A stretch of 9,260 nt of DNA, from positions 1-9,260 of the forward strand of contig JBMFVX010000124.1 in the NCBI GenBank assembly GCA_049965775.1, given 5' to 3'. The DNA is from JABEVB01 sp049965775 (GTDB lineage Bacteria; Planctomycetota; Phycisphaerae; WQYP01). Position 1 is the stretch's first letter. Every line of letters starts with the position of its first letter. The notes beneath the pieces were generated by a model. The model saw only the letters and a program-made list of their open reading frames with translations. It made no database searches and had not been told where the DNA came from. Below, piece by piece: positions 1 to 5,458 of this stretch. The position numbers and the translations under genes are program-made.

Positions 1-138
1 GACGCCAAGGCTTACGCTACAAAGATCAAGATCAGCAATCAGCAGATGCAAACAGTAAGTCTCACACCTCATGCGACCCATCCGAAATGGAATTATACGA
101 TTATCGGAAAAGCCAACGAAAATGACCCTAAAACATAA
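1..138 (+). CDS. ISAzo13-type (Rhodopirellula-type) transposase, C-terminal fragment
   Basis: Frame 1 is open from the first base to a TAA at 136-138, giving 45 residues of a protein that starts outside the window. The peptide contains KIKISNQQMQTVSL and then THPKWNYTI. As I recall the family, this matches the C-terminal pattern of DDE_Tnp_ISAZ013 transposases ('Rhodopirellula transposase'), which end with a segment like VKVSD.E...V.L followed by FHGEWNYTI. The DDE catalytic residues would lie upstream and cannot be seen. The C-terminus carries about 12 residues beyond the WNYTI motif, and nothing visible breaks the frame. The family call rests on a short motif match. The strand is opposite to the adjacent small ORF and prfA, which fits an insertion downstream of prfA. 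Confidence 0.6.
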   Translation, partial: DAKAYATKIKISNQQMQTVSLTPHATHPKWNYTIIGKANENDPKT

Positions 139-159
139 TATTTATTTTGTCACAGGCCC
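1..159 (+). mobile_element. Right end of an ISAzo13-family-like insertion sequence (partial)
   Basis: The window opens inside the 3' part of an insertion sequence. Seen: a transposase tail on the + strand ending at 138, followed by a 20-bp AT-rich stretch and then TTTTGTCACAGGCCC ending at 159. Read inward from the other strand this end begins GGGCCTGTGACAAAA, which has the look of a terminal inverted repeat. Inference: the outer edge of the element lies at about 159. The left end and any target duplication are outside the window, so the boundary cannot be confirmed here. Confidence 0.5.
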
Positions 160-483
160 TTATTGTGAATATCTGCCGCAGAGCGGTAAACACTTACCAA
201 AATACGTGCTGGCGGCCAAGCCCAGAGCACCAATCGAAACGCTCGTAATCGCACCTGCGATGCCTACCTCCCAGCAGAAATAGGCCAAACGCCATTCCTT
301 CTGCTGCGATGCATCGAGCTCCTCCGGACAGGTGCCCAAGCACCGCGAGCATCGCCGGGACAACAACCCAATCTCTGGTTCCACGAGGATTACGCCGATG
401 ATGCGTGCCGCTCGGTTAAGGGGGCTACGCCGCACCTGCTGCGGCCTATTCGCCGATTTTTTCGGCAATGTCGAGCGACTCAA
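160..483 (-). CDS. Small hypothetical protein with a hydrophobic C-terminal segment, possibly truncated by the IS
   Basis: I do not recognise this protein. The frame runs 107 codons from an ATG at 483 (overlapping the prfA 3' end by 38 bp) to a TAA at 160-162. A GTG at 430-432, 14 bp after the prfA stop, is an alternative start that would give 90 residues. From the ATG, residues 26-43 are hydrophobic (IIGVILVEPEIGLL), followed by a small cysteine cluster, CSRCLGTC, near residues 45-52. Residues 64-96 (from EWRLAYFCW to LAASTYFG) form a likely transmembrane helix. The stop abuts the inferred IS end at 159, so the natural C-terminus may have been lost and the last residues may be target-site sequence. 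No clear ribosome binding site precedes either start. Composition and the hydrophobic pattern look coding, but with no family match this stays tentative. Confidence 0.35.
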   Translation of the reverse strand: MSRSTLPKKSANRPQQVRRSPLNRAARIIGVILVEPEIGLLSRRCSRCLGTCPEELDASQQKEWRLAYFCWEVGIAGAITSVSIGALGLAASTYFGKCLPLCGRYSQ

Positions 484-1561
484 GCCGTTGCTGCCGGTTG
501 TATTGCATCAGTGCCTGCGTCAAATCATCCATGTGGCCGGCCAAAATCGGCTCGAGGGCGAAATTTCGGTTCAGGCGATGATCGGTCAGGCGATTTTGCG
601 GGAAGCTGTAGGTGCGAATGCGCTCGTTGCGGTCACCCGAGCCTATCATCTGTCGGCGGGCACTGGCGCGTTCGGCGCGACGTTTTGAGTCAAAATGCTC
701 GAACACGCGCGTACGCAGCAGTCTCCAAGCCTTGTCGCGATTTTTGTGCTGGCTGCGTTCTTCGCGCATGCGCACCGTAATGCCCGTGGGCAAGTGCGTA
801 AGTTGCACCGCCGATTCAACTTTATTCACGTTCTGTCCGCCAGGCCCACCCGCCCGCGAAACGTCCTCGCGAACTTCCTCCGGGTTTATTTCAATATCAG
901 ATTGATCAGCCTCGGGCAGCACCGCCACGGTGGCGGCGCTGGTGTGTATGCGGCCCTGCGTTTCGGTGGCGGGCACCCGCTGTACGCGATGCCCTCCCCC
1001 TTCCAGAGCCAACGCCTGATAAACACCGGTGCCTTTGATGTTGATCACAATTTCGCGGAAGCCCCCCAAATCGCTTGCCGAAAAATCAAGCACTTCAAAC
1101 TTCCAGTGCTTGCTCTCGCAATAGCGTCGGTACATTTCGGCAAGATCACGCGCGAAGAGCGACGCTTCATCGCCGCCGGTGCCGGCGCGTATTTCCATAA
1201 TGACCGAATCGGACGATATGGCATCAGCCGACAAAAAGTCGTCAACAATGGCTTCCAACTCGCCCGCAGCCTTTTCGGAGAGAATGCGGATTTCTTCCTG
1301 CACCATCTGACCAAACTCCGCCTCGCCGCCGGTTTGGCCCAGCAGCAGTTCGGCCTCTTCCAGCTTTTCGCGCGTTTGGCGGTATTGCCGGTACAGCACC
1401 AGCGAACGCGTAAGCCTTCCATGGCGGCGCGATAGCTCCGACATTAACGCCTTATTGGCAGCGGTTGCCGGGTCATTAAGTTGTTCTTCAATGGCGGCAT
1501 GAGCCTGCAACTGTTCTTCAAGCTTTTCAATAATGCGCTGATAAGCGGCAGGGATCTGCAT
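446..1561 (-). CDS. prfA: Peptide chain release factor 1 (RF1)
   Basis: RF1 recognises UAA and UAG in the ribosomal A site and triggers release of the finished protein. At 371 residues it is full length for the family. Seen: an N-terminal helical domain (about 1-110), then IRAGTGGDEA near 124-133. The HRVQRVPATETQGRIHTSA stretch contains the codon-reading tripeptide PAT at 197-199, which marks RF1 rather than RF2. The catalytic GGQ lies at 241-243 inside AGGPGGQNVNK, followed by HLPTGI and EERSQHKN. The C-terminal part keeps the FPQNRLTDHR signature near 320-329. The ATG at 1561 is the natural family start. The Shine-Dalgarno is weak, GAG about 6 nt upstream. The gene lies 105 bp after rpmE, behind an intrinsic terminator, and I see no good promoter in that gap, so expression may depend on readthrough. 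The prmC methyltransferase gene that often follows prfA is not seen downstream; an IS and a small ORF occupy that place. Confidence 0.98.
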   Translation of the reverse strand: MQIPAAYQRIIEKLEEQLQAHAAIEEQLNDPATAANKALMSELSRRHGRLTRSLVLYRQYRQTREKLEEAELLLGQTGGEAEFGQMVQEEIRILSEKAAGELEAIVDDFLSADAISSDSVIMEIRAGTGGDEASLFARDLAEMYRRYCESKHWKFEVLDFSASDLGGFREIVINIKGTGVYQALALEGGGHRVQRVPATETQGRIHTSAATVAVLPEADQSDIEINPEEVREDVSRAGGPGGQNVNKVESAVQLTHLPTGITVRMREERSQHKNRDKAWRLLRTRVFEHFDSKRRAERASARRQMIGSGDRNERIRTYSFPQNRLTDHRLNRNFALEPILAGHMDDLTQALMQYNRQQRLESLDIAEKIGE

Positions 1562-1604
1562 GGTAAACTCGCGGCGGGCCGTAAGAACTATCGCCCCTGT
1601 GGCT

Positions 1605-1641
1605 AAAACAAAACGCCGCCAAGCCTGGGGGGCCTGCGGCG
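1605..1641 (-). terminator. Intrinsic terminator after rpmE
   Basis: Read on the minus strand, CGCCGC AGGCC (1641-1631) pairs with GGCTT G GCGGCG (1625-1614) around a CCCCA loop, with one G·T pair and one bulged G. It is followed directly by TTTTGTTTT (1613-1605). It sits 26 nt after the rpmE stop and 44 bp before the prfA start, so it would limit transcription passing from tRNA/rpmE into prfA. Confidence 0.75.
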
Positions 1642-1666
1642 CTTACAACTGTTTGTGCCGATGCGT

Positions 1667-1897
1667 CTACTTCTTGCCGGAGGCGGCAGACTTTACGTTG
1701 AAATTGGCGTACTTCTTCTGGAATCGCTCCACGCGCCCGGCGGTATCCACAAACTTCTGCTTGCCGGTGTAGAACGGATGACAAACGCCGCAAATTTCAA
1801 CTTCAATCTTCTTAAGCGAAGACCCGGTTTCAAACGTATTGCCGCAGGCACAGTGCGCCTTGACGAAATTGTACCGAGGATGAACTTTTTCTTTCAT
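1667..1897 (-). CDS. rpmE: 50S ribosomal protein bL31, zinc-binding type
   Basis: bL31 sits on the central protuberance of the large subunit and helps bridge it to the small subunit. The 76-residue protein matches the usual length. Seen: the start MKEKVHPRYN, the zinc-ligand cysteines C16 and C18 (CAC) and C36 and C39 (CGVCH), then HPFYTGKQKFVDTAGRVERF, the strongest family signature. All four cysteines are present, so this is the zinc-containing form rather than the zinc-independent paralogue. The ATG at 1897 has a good Shine-Dalgarno, AAGGA, about 8 nt upstream. The gene begins 110 bp after the tRNA on the same strand with no strong terminator between them, so the two are probably co-transcribed from the tRNA promoter. 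Stem-loops lie in the leader just upstream. Confidence 0.97.
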   Translation of the reverse strand: MKEKVHPRYNFVKAHCACGNTFETGSSLKKIEVEICGVCHPFYTGKQKFVDTAGRVERFQKKYANFNVKSAASGKK

Positions 1898-1917
1898 AAC
1901 GGATTCCTTTTCTGCTT

Positions 1918-1964
1918 GGCGCCAAACGCAGCGCCCTGTATGCCTCGTGCACCGCCTCAGGCGG
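1918..1964 (-). promoter_or_regulatory. Two stem-loops in the rpmE leader
   Basis: Between the tRNA and rpmE the minus strand can form CCGCC-TGA-GGCGG (1964-1952), then GGCGC (1935-1931) pairing with GCGCC (1922-1918) around an 8-nt loop. The second stem ends 8 nt before the AAGGA ribosome binding site. Neither has a T-run, so they do not look like terminators. They could mark a tRNA processing boundary or a site for translational control of rpmE. That role is inference only. Confidence 0.35.
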
Positions 1965-2007
1965 CTCTCGTATACTCCAGCCTTGCCAGGCCGTACTTTT
2001 TAACCAC

Positions 2008-2080
2008 TAGCGGCGTCCGGACTCGAACCGGAGACCTTGGGCTTATGAATCCCGCGCTCTACCAACTGAGCTACGCCGCC
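2008..2080 (-). tRNA. tRNA with CAT anticodon, probably elongator tRNA-Met
   Basis: A 73-nt cloverleaf folds on the minus strand: acceptor GGCGGCG (2080-2074) with CGCCGCT (2015-2009) including a G1·U72 wobble, D stem GCTC/GAGC, anticodon loop TTCATAA, variable loop AGGTC, and T arm TCCGG-TTCGAGT-CCGGA. The discriminator base is A and the 3' CCA is not encoded. The anticodon is CAT. The full 7-bp acceptor and an elongator-like D arm argue against initiator tRNA. A tRNA-Ile whose C34 is modified to lysidine cannot be excluded. The anticodon stem has only three Watson-Crick pairs (28-30 with 40-42); 27·43 is C·A and 31·39 is A·G. Confidence 0.9.
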
Positions 2081-2096
2081 GCCAAACGGGCCGTGT

Positions 2097-2126
2097 AGTA
2101 TACGCCAGCACCGCCCAGCCTTGCAA
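2097..2126 (-). promoter_or_regulatory. Sigma70-type promoter for tRNA-rpmE
   Basis: On the minus strand a -35-like TTGCAA (2126-2121) and a -10 TATACT (2102-2097) are separated by 18 bp. The predicted start lies about 10 nt before the tRNA 5' end. The bases after the -10 box are GC-rich (ACACGGCCC), as is common in stringently controlled stable-RNA promoters, and an A-rich tract (2149-2143) lies upstream of the -35 box. Confidence 0.65.
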
Positions 2127-2128
2127 AT

Positions 2129-2149
2129 GCACCAACGGTGCCTTTTTTT
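2129..2149 (+). terminator. Plus-strand intrinsic terminator between tRNA and ilvE promoters
   Basis: GCACC-AAC-GGTGC (2129-2141) is followed by C and seven T (2143-2149) on the + strand. No plus-strand gene lies upstream except the IS transposase far to the left. It would therefore stop antisense or stray transcription running through the minus-strand genes before it reaches ilvE. The stem is only 5 bp, so efficiency may be modest. Confidence 0.5.
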
Positions 2150-2181
2150 AGGTTTAGGCTACATCACCCATTCTGCGGGTT

Positions 2182-2210
2182 TTGCCAGCCCATTCATTAT
2201 CGTTTACACT
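2182..2210 (+). promoter_or_regulatory. Likely ilvE promoter
   Basis: TTGCCA (2182-2187, five of six matches to the -35 consensus), a 17-bp spacer, and TACACT (2205-2210, four of six to the -10). Transcription would start near 2217, giving a leader of about 33 nt to the ilvE ATG. It is the only well-spaced pair I see in the short gap, but the -10 box is imperfect. Confidence 0.4.
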
Positions 2211-2249
2211 TATAAATCTTGATATTTGGACTGAAATTAAGGCTGCGGC

Positions 2250-3110
2250 ATGGGCAATGTAGTTTGGATGGATGGGACGCTGGTTCCACAGGAACAGGCT
2301 AAAATAAGTGTGTTTGACCATGGCCTGCTCTATGGCGATGGCGTTTTTGAGGGCCTGCGGCAATACAGCGGCAAGGTGTTTCGCCAAGAAGAGCACCTGC
2401 AGAGGCTTTTCGATTCTGCCAAAGCAATTCGCTTGCAAATGCCTTACACGCAAGAACAGTTGGCTCAAGGAATTGCCCAAACATTGGCCGCCAATAAACT
2501 GCATAATTCTTATATACGTCTTGTAGCCACCCGCGGCATCGGCGCTTTGGGCGTATCGCCGGCAACATGCAAAAAAGCCGGCGTTTTCATCATTACCGAT
2601 AAAATTCAAATGTACTCGCCGGAGATGTACTTAACCGGCATGGCGATCATCACCGCAAGCGTCGTGCGCACCGCCCCGGCGGCTCTATCGCCCAAAATAA
2701 AGAGCCTTAACTATCTCAACAACATCCTCGCCAAACTCGAAGCGATTGACGCCGGTGTGGGTGAAGCCGTCATGCTCAACCATCTGGGCTATGTGTGCGA
2801 ATGTACCGGCGACAACATCTTTATTGTGCGCCGGGGCGAGCTGCTCACCCCGCCGGAAGAAAGCGGTCTGCTGCTGGGCATCACCCGGCAGGTGGTGCTG
2901 GAACTGGCCGCCAAACTCGCAATTCCCAACCGACAAACCAATCTTATGCGCACCGACTTGTACACCGCCGACGAATGCTTTCTTACCGGCACCGGCGCGG
3001 AGGTTATTCCCGTCAACACTATAGACCGACGCACCATCGGTAACGGCATGGTCGGGCCAATTACCAAACAACTCATGGATGCCTTTCATCAATGCGTTAA
3101 CGGCAGATAG
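2250..3110 (+). CDS. ilvE: Branched-chain amino acid aminotransferase (class IV, PLP-dependent)
   Basis: The enzyme exchanges amino groups between glutamate and the 2-oxo acids of leucine, isoleucine and valine, the last step of their synthesis and the first of their breakdown. The 286-residue protein is within the class IV range, slightly shorter than E. coli IlvE. Seen: WMDGTLVP near 6-13, DHGLLYGDGVFEG at 23-35, HLQRL with the likely phosphate-contacting R52, and PKIKSLNYLNN with the PLP-binding lysine K151. Further on are E184 with GDNIFIV, and FLTGTGAEV at 244-252, the cofactor phosphate loop. KSLNYLNN is typical of branched-chain enzymes, but D-amino acid aminotransferase and aminodeoxychorismate lyase share this fold, so substrate is inferred. 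The ATG at 2250 follows AAGG at 2239-2242. The gene stands alone, divergent from tRNA-rpmE-prfA and convergent with the ribosomal stalk operon. Confidence 0.92.
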   Translation: MGNVVWMDGTLVPQEQAKISVFDHGLLYGDGVFEGLRQYSGKVFRQEEHLQRLFDSAKAIRLQMPYTQEQLAQGIAQTLAANKLHNSYIRLVATRGIGALGVSPATCKKAGVFIITDKIQMYSPEMYLTGMAIITASVVRTAPAALSPKIKSLNYLNNILAKLEAIDAGVGEAVMLNHLGYVCECTGDNIFIVRRGELLTPPEESGLLLGITRQVVLELAAKLAIPNRQTNLMRTDLYTADECFLTGTGAEVIPVNTIDRRTIGNGMVGPITKQLMDAFHQCVNGR

Positions 3111-3277
3111 AATTTTGTAACGTATCAGCCGAGACGAAAAACGCGACGGCAAACTGAATCGCTGGGGCAGGTCCTCCAATGCTCGCTCGCGGCATTCTTG
3201 CAAACCAGCGCGATCGCGACAGACGGCTCGCACGCCCGTACTACCATTGCAAACGTCGGCTGCAGTCTGAAATTAGC
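3111..3277. other. Intergenic gap between convergent ilvE and rplL terminator
   Basis: No gene is supported here. A 10-bp palindrome CGCGATCGCG lies at 3209-3218, and CAGCCGA (3127-3133) can pair with TCGGCTG (3256-3262) across the gap. I see no plus-strand terminator for ilvE with a T-run, so ilvE transcripts may run into the antisense of the stalk operon's end. Confidence 0.5.
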
Positions 3278-3313
3278 AAAAAAAACAGGGCGCCGGCTTG
3301 CGCCGACACCCTG
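3278..3313 (-). terminator. Strong intrinsic terminator of the rplA-rplJ-rplL operon
   Basis: On the minus strand CAGGGTGTCGGC (3313-3302) pairs fully with GCCGGCGCCCTG (3297-3286): 12 bp with two G·T wobbles, closed by the GNRA-type tetraloop GCAA. Eight T (3285-3278) follow. It lies 54 nt after the rplL stop and ends the operon, so rpoB is not co-transcribed from this unit. Confidence 0.93.
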
Positions 3314-3349
3314 CTGATGCGATAGGGATCACTACACCTGAAACCAGGC

Positions 3350-3368
3350 AATACCAATTGTTGGTATT
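3350..3368 (-). repeat. Perfect 8-bp inverted repeat at the rplL stop codon
   Basis: AATACCAA (3350-3357), loop TTG, TTGGTATT (3361-3368). The repeat overlaps two bases of the rplL TAA stop (3367-3369). It has no T-run and lies upstream of the main terminator. It could be a 3' mRNA stability stem or a processing site; this is inference. Confidence 0.5.
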
Positions 3369-3774
3369 ACTTGAGTTCCACGGTGGCGCCTTCAGCTTCA
3401 AGCTCTTTCTTGAGCTTTTCAGCCTCGGCTTTGTCCACACCGGCCTTGACGACCTTCGGTGCGCCTTCAACCATGTCCTTGGCTTCTTTGAGGCCAAGGT
3501 TGGTGGCGGTGCGAACTACTTTAATGACCTGAATCTTCTTTTCGCCGGCTGCCTTCAGCACCACGTCAAACGTGGTTTGTTCAGCAGCAGGAGCGGCTGC
3601 AGCACCGCCACCCGCGGCGCCGCCCGCAGCAGCGGCCATCACCACCGCACCGCCGGCGGCGGCTTCAATGCCGTGCTTTTCCTTAAGATAATCGCTAAGC
3701 TGACGGGCCTGCAGCAGCGACAGGGCGACAATCTTATCACCCAATTCCACGATTTCAGCAGCAAATTCTGCCAT
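3367..3774 (-). CDS. rplL: 50S ribosomal protein bL12 (L7/L12)
   Basis: bL12 dimers form the flexible stalk that recruits elongation, initiation and release factors and stimulates their GTPase activity. The 135-residue protein is slightly longer than the usual 120-130. Seen: the N-terminal dimerisation domain (about 1-37, with IVALSLLQARQLSDYLKEKHG), an Ala/Gly-rich hinge (38-64) that accounts for the extra length, and the globular C-terminal domain (65-135). That domain has FDVVLKAAGEKKIQVIKVVR and the factor-binding segment TNLGLKEAKDMVEGAPKVVK near 91-110. The ATG at 3774 is the family start; AAAGG lies about 11 nt upstream. It is the last gene of the operon, 119 bp after rplJ, and is followed by a strong terminator. 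bL12 is needed in several copies per ribosome, so the wider rplJ-rplL gap may allow separate translation or mRNA processing. Confidence 0.98.
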   Translation of the reverse strand: MAEFAAEIVELGDKIVALSLLQARQLSDYLKEKHGIEAAAGGAVVMAAAAGGAAGGGAAAAPAAEQTTFDVVLKAAGEKKIQVIKVVRTATNLGLKEAKDMVEGAPKVVKAGVDKAEAEKLKKELEAEGATVELK

Positions 3775-3893
3775 GGTACAACCAACCTTTCAAAAATCCG
3801 CCGTCGCCAGCCAGGACACCGTGCCCCGTTTTAACTGCTCAAGGCAGGCTGCACCACGCGCGAAAACGAAACTCAAACTTTTGCACGGCACCT

Positions 3894-4430
3894 TCAAGCC
3901 GCCGCCGGCGATTCCTTTTCTTTCTTTTCAATCAATGCCTTGATCTGGCCGGCAATGGTGCGGCCGGGGCCGACAATCTGACCGGCAAGTTTGCGGCCAG
4001 GGCCGGCAATCTGTCCGACAACCATGGACTGCAATTCTTTCTTGCTGGGCATTTTGGCGAGCGCTTCGGTAGCGCCTTTGTCGAGCAATTGCCCCTCTAC
4101 GACGGCGCCTTTAATGCGCAGCTTCGCGATTTCTTTGGCCTGCTCGACCAGTTCCTTCACGACGTCCACCACCGACTCGCCGCCGTAAACGAGTGCATTG
4201 GTGCCGGAAAGAATCTTTTCCGCACCCTTAAGGCCTGCGCGGTCAAGGGCACGCGAACCTTGGGCATTGGGAATAACCGTCATGCGGACTTTTTTGGCCC
4301 GCAGTTTTGAACGCAGCCGATTGGTATCGTTGGCACTGATGCCGATGTAATCGACCACCACCACGCTGTCAGCGCCCTTGAGACGCTTTTCAATTTCGCT
4401 GGAGACCAGATTTTTAATTCGTTTACTCAT
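3894..4430 (-). CDS. rplJ: 50S ribosomal protein uL10
   Basis: uL10 anchors the stalk: its N-terminal domain binds 23S rRNA and its C-terminal helix carries the bL12 dimers. Length is 178 residues, close to the family norm. Seen: MSKRIKNLVSSEIEKRLKGAD, VVVDYIGISANDTNRLRSKLR, VIPNAQGSRAL (the family usually has KNTL here), TNALVYGG, and LRIKGAVVEGQLLDKGATEALAKMPSKKEL. The tail is unusual to the eye: GQIAGPGRKLA (139-149) and GQIVGPGRTIA (150-160), then GQIKALIEKK, an 11-residue repeat with GPGR at 143-146 and 154-157. These glycine-proline breaks split the bL12-binding helix into about three segments. The ATG at 4430 has a strong Shine-Dalgarno AAAGGTGA ending 4 nt upstream. The gene lies 82 bp after rplA. 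In many bacteria the uL10-bL12 complex represses its own mRNA through this leader; I see no clear binding fold here. Confidence 0.96.
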   Translation of the reverse strand: MSKRIKNLVSSEIEKRLKGADSVVVVDYIGISANDTNRLRSKLRAKKVRMTVIPNAQGSRALDRAGLKGAEKILSGTNALVYGGESVVDVVKELVEQAKEIAKLRIKGAVVEGQLLDKGATEALAKMPSKKELQSMVVGQIAGPGRKLAGQIVGPGRTIAGQIKALIEKKEKESPAAA

Positions 4431-4512
4431 AGTGTCACCTTTGCTTTTTGCGACTACCGTGCGACTTTTCTATGTTTACCTGCAAAACACTTTCATCGGC
4501 TGCGGCCCTGGC

Positions 4513-5226
4513 TCAGGCCTCCGCCGTTTCCATGTCAAGATGAGCGGTATCCAACTGCAGGCCGGGGCTCATCGTGCTGTGCAGCGTTACGCTCTTAATG
4601 TACTGCCCCTTGGCCGTTGGGGGCTTGAGCCTCCGAATCGTTTCAAGGAATGCATGCACATTGGCGGCCAGATCGCTCTCGGCAAAGCTGGCCTTACCGA
4701 CGACGGCATGAATATTGCCTCCCGCGTCGTTGCGGAACTCAACCTTGCCGGCGATGTACTCGCGAACCGCGGTAGCCACATCGGGGGTAACAGTGCCCGC
4801 CTTGGGGCTGGGCATCTTGCCCTGGGGGCCAAGAACCTTGCCCAAGCGGCTTACCTTGGTCATCATGTCGGGTGTTGCGATCGCCACATCAAAATCAAGC
4901 CAGCCATCGCTGACCTTCTTAATCAAATCTTCAGCACCGGCTTCAGCCGCACCGGCATTTTTAGCCACTTCAACGTTGGCCCCCTGCACGAACGCGATCA
5001 CCTTGCGCGTCTTGCCGATGCCTTTGGGCAGGCTCACAGAGCCACGCACCATCTGATCCGCCTGTTTGGGGTCAATGCCGAGATGCACCACCAAGTTCAC
5101 GCTTTCATCGAACTTGGCTTTTTTAAACCCCTTCAGAACCGGAATTGCCTTTTCAACGGTTAACGCGCCGGTTGGAACCAGCTTGGCGTTTTCCTTGTAG
5201 CGCTTGCCACGAAACTTTACCGCCAT
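4513..5226 (-). CDS. rplA: 50S ribosomal protein uL1
   Basis: uL1 forms the L1 stalk, which moves with deacylated tRNA at the E site, and in many bacteria it also represses its own mRNA. From the chosen start the protein is 237 residues, matching the family (about 230-235). Seen: MAVKFRGKRYKE, LTVEKAIPVLK, FDESVNLVVHLGIDPKQADQ, GSVSLPKGIGKTRKV, then the L1 signature LGKVLGPQGKMPSPKAGTVT at 128-147, and the C-terminal KGQYIKSVTLHSTMSPGLQLD at 206-226. I chose the ATG at 5226 because AAGG and GGAG lie 5-11 nt upstream and the homologous region begins there. The frame is open to an ATG at 5295, but those 23 extra residues do not look like uL1. It is the first gene of the operon, with a long leader and a near-consensus promoter. 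The usual upstream neighbour rplK is absent. Confidence 0.98.
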   Translation of the reverse strand: MAVKFRGKRYKENAKLVPTGALTVEKAIPVLKGFKKAKFDESVNLVVHLGIDPKQADQMVRGSVSLPKGIGKTRKVIAFVQGANVEVAKNAGAAEAGAEDLIKKVSDGWLDFDVAIATPDMMTKVSRLGKVLGPQGKMPSPKAGTVTPDVATAVREYIAGKVEFRNDAGGNIHAVVGKASFAESDLAANVHAFLETIRRLKPPTAKGQYIKSVTLHSTMSPGLQLDTAHLDMETAEA

Positions 5227-5345
5227 GAACCTTACTCCATCATGTCGCCCGCCGTCGGCACAATAACGAACCGCCCGGCCGGCTTGGTTGTTCATCAGCT
5301 TGTTGATCGAAAAACGTCAAAAGGCGGGAACACAAACCTAAGCCC

Positions 5346-5420
5346 GTTGCACTCTTACGCAACCGCCAGGGGATTAACCCTCATAGCTTTGTGTTTCGCT
5401 CGACGTATCCGTCAAAAGCT
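5346..5420 (-). promoter_or_regulatory. Structured part of the rplA leader
   Basis: On the minus strand AGCTTT (5420-5415) pairs with AAAGCT (5390-5385), enclosing a second stem GACG-GATA-CGTC (5413-5402). A further hairpin, GTTGC-GTAAGAGT-GCAAC, follows at 5363-5346. A long folded leader before the first gene of a ribosomal-protein operon fits autogenous control by uL1 or uL10, but I cannot match a known binding motif, so the role is inferred. Confidence 0.4.
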
Positions 5421-5458
5421 ACCACTGTCGCGGCCCGTGGTCCGGCCATAGACTTAAG

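Noticed and set aside
429..445. GCCGCA-N5-TGCGGC hairpin just after the prfA stop as a terminator
   Set aside because: No T-run follows on the minus strand and the stem is only 6 bp; termination there is not supported.
695..1435. 246-codon plus-strand frame opposite prfA
   Set aside because: It lies wholly antisense to the well-supported RF1 gene; its peptide shows no recognisable motif and follows the codon pattern of the opposite strand.
2685..3233. 182-codon minus-strand frame opposite the ilvE 3' half
   Set aside because: Mostly antisense to ilvE, with only the first part in the gap; no recognisable motif or ribosome binding site.
3298..3834. 178-codon plus-strand frame opposite rplL
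   Set aside because: Antisense to rplL, and it includes the rplL terminator sequence; low-complexity shadow of the Ala/Gly hinge.
4378..5163. 261-codon plus-strand frame opposite rplA and the rplJ start
   Set aside because: Antisense to rplA, whose L1 signature is unmistakable; no family features in the plus-strand peptide.
5227..5295. N-terminal extension of rplA by 23 codons from an ATG at 5295
   Set aside because: The extra residues do not resemble uL1, and the ATG at 5226 has a good ribosome binding site and gives the normal family length.
5242..5451. 69-codon plus-strand frame in the divergent region
   Set aside because: It overlaps the rplA leader, has no ribosome binding site or motif, and its composition looks random.
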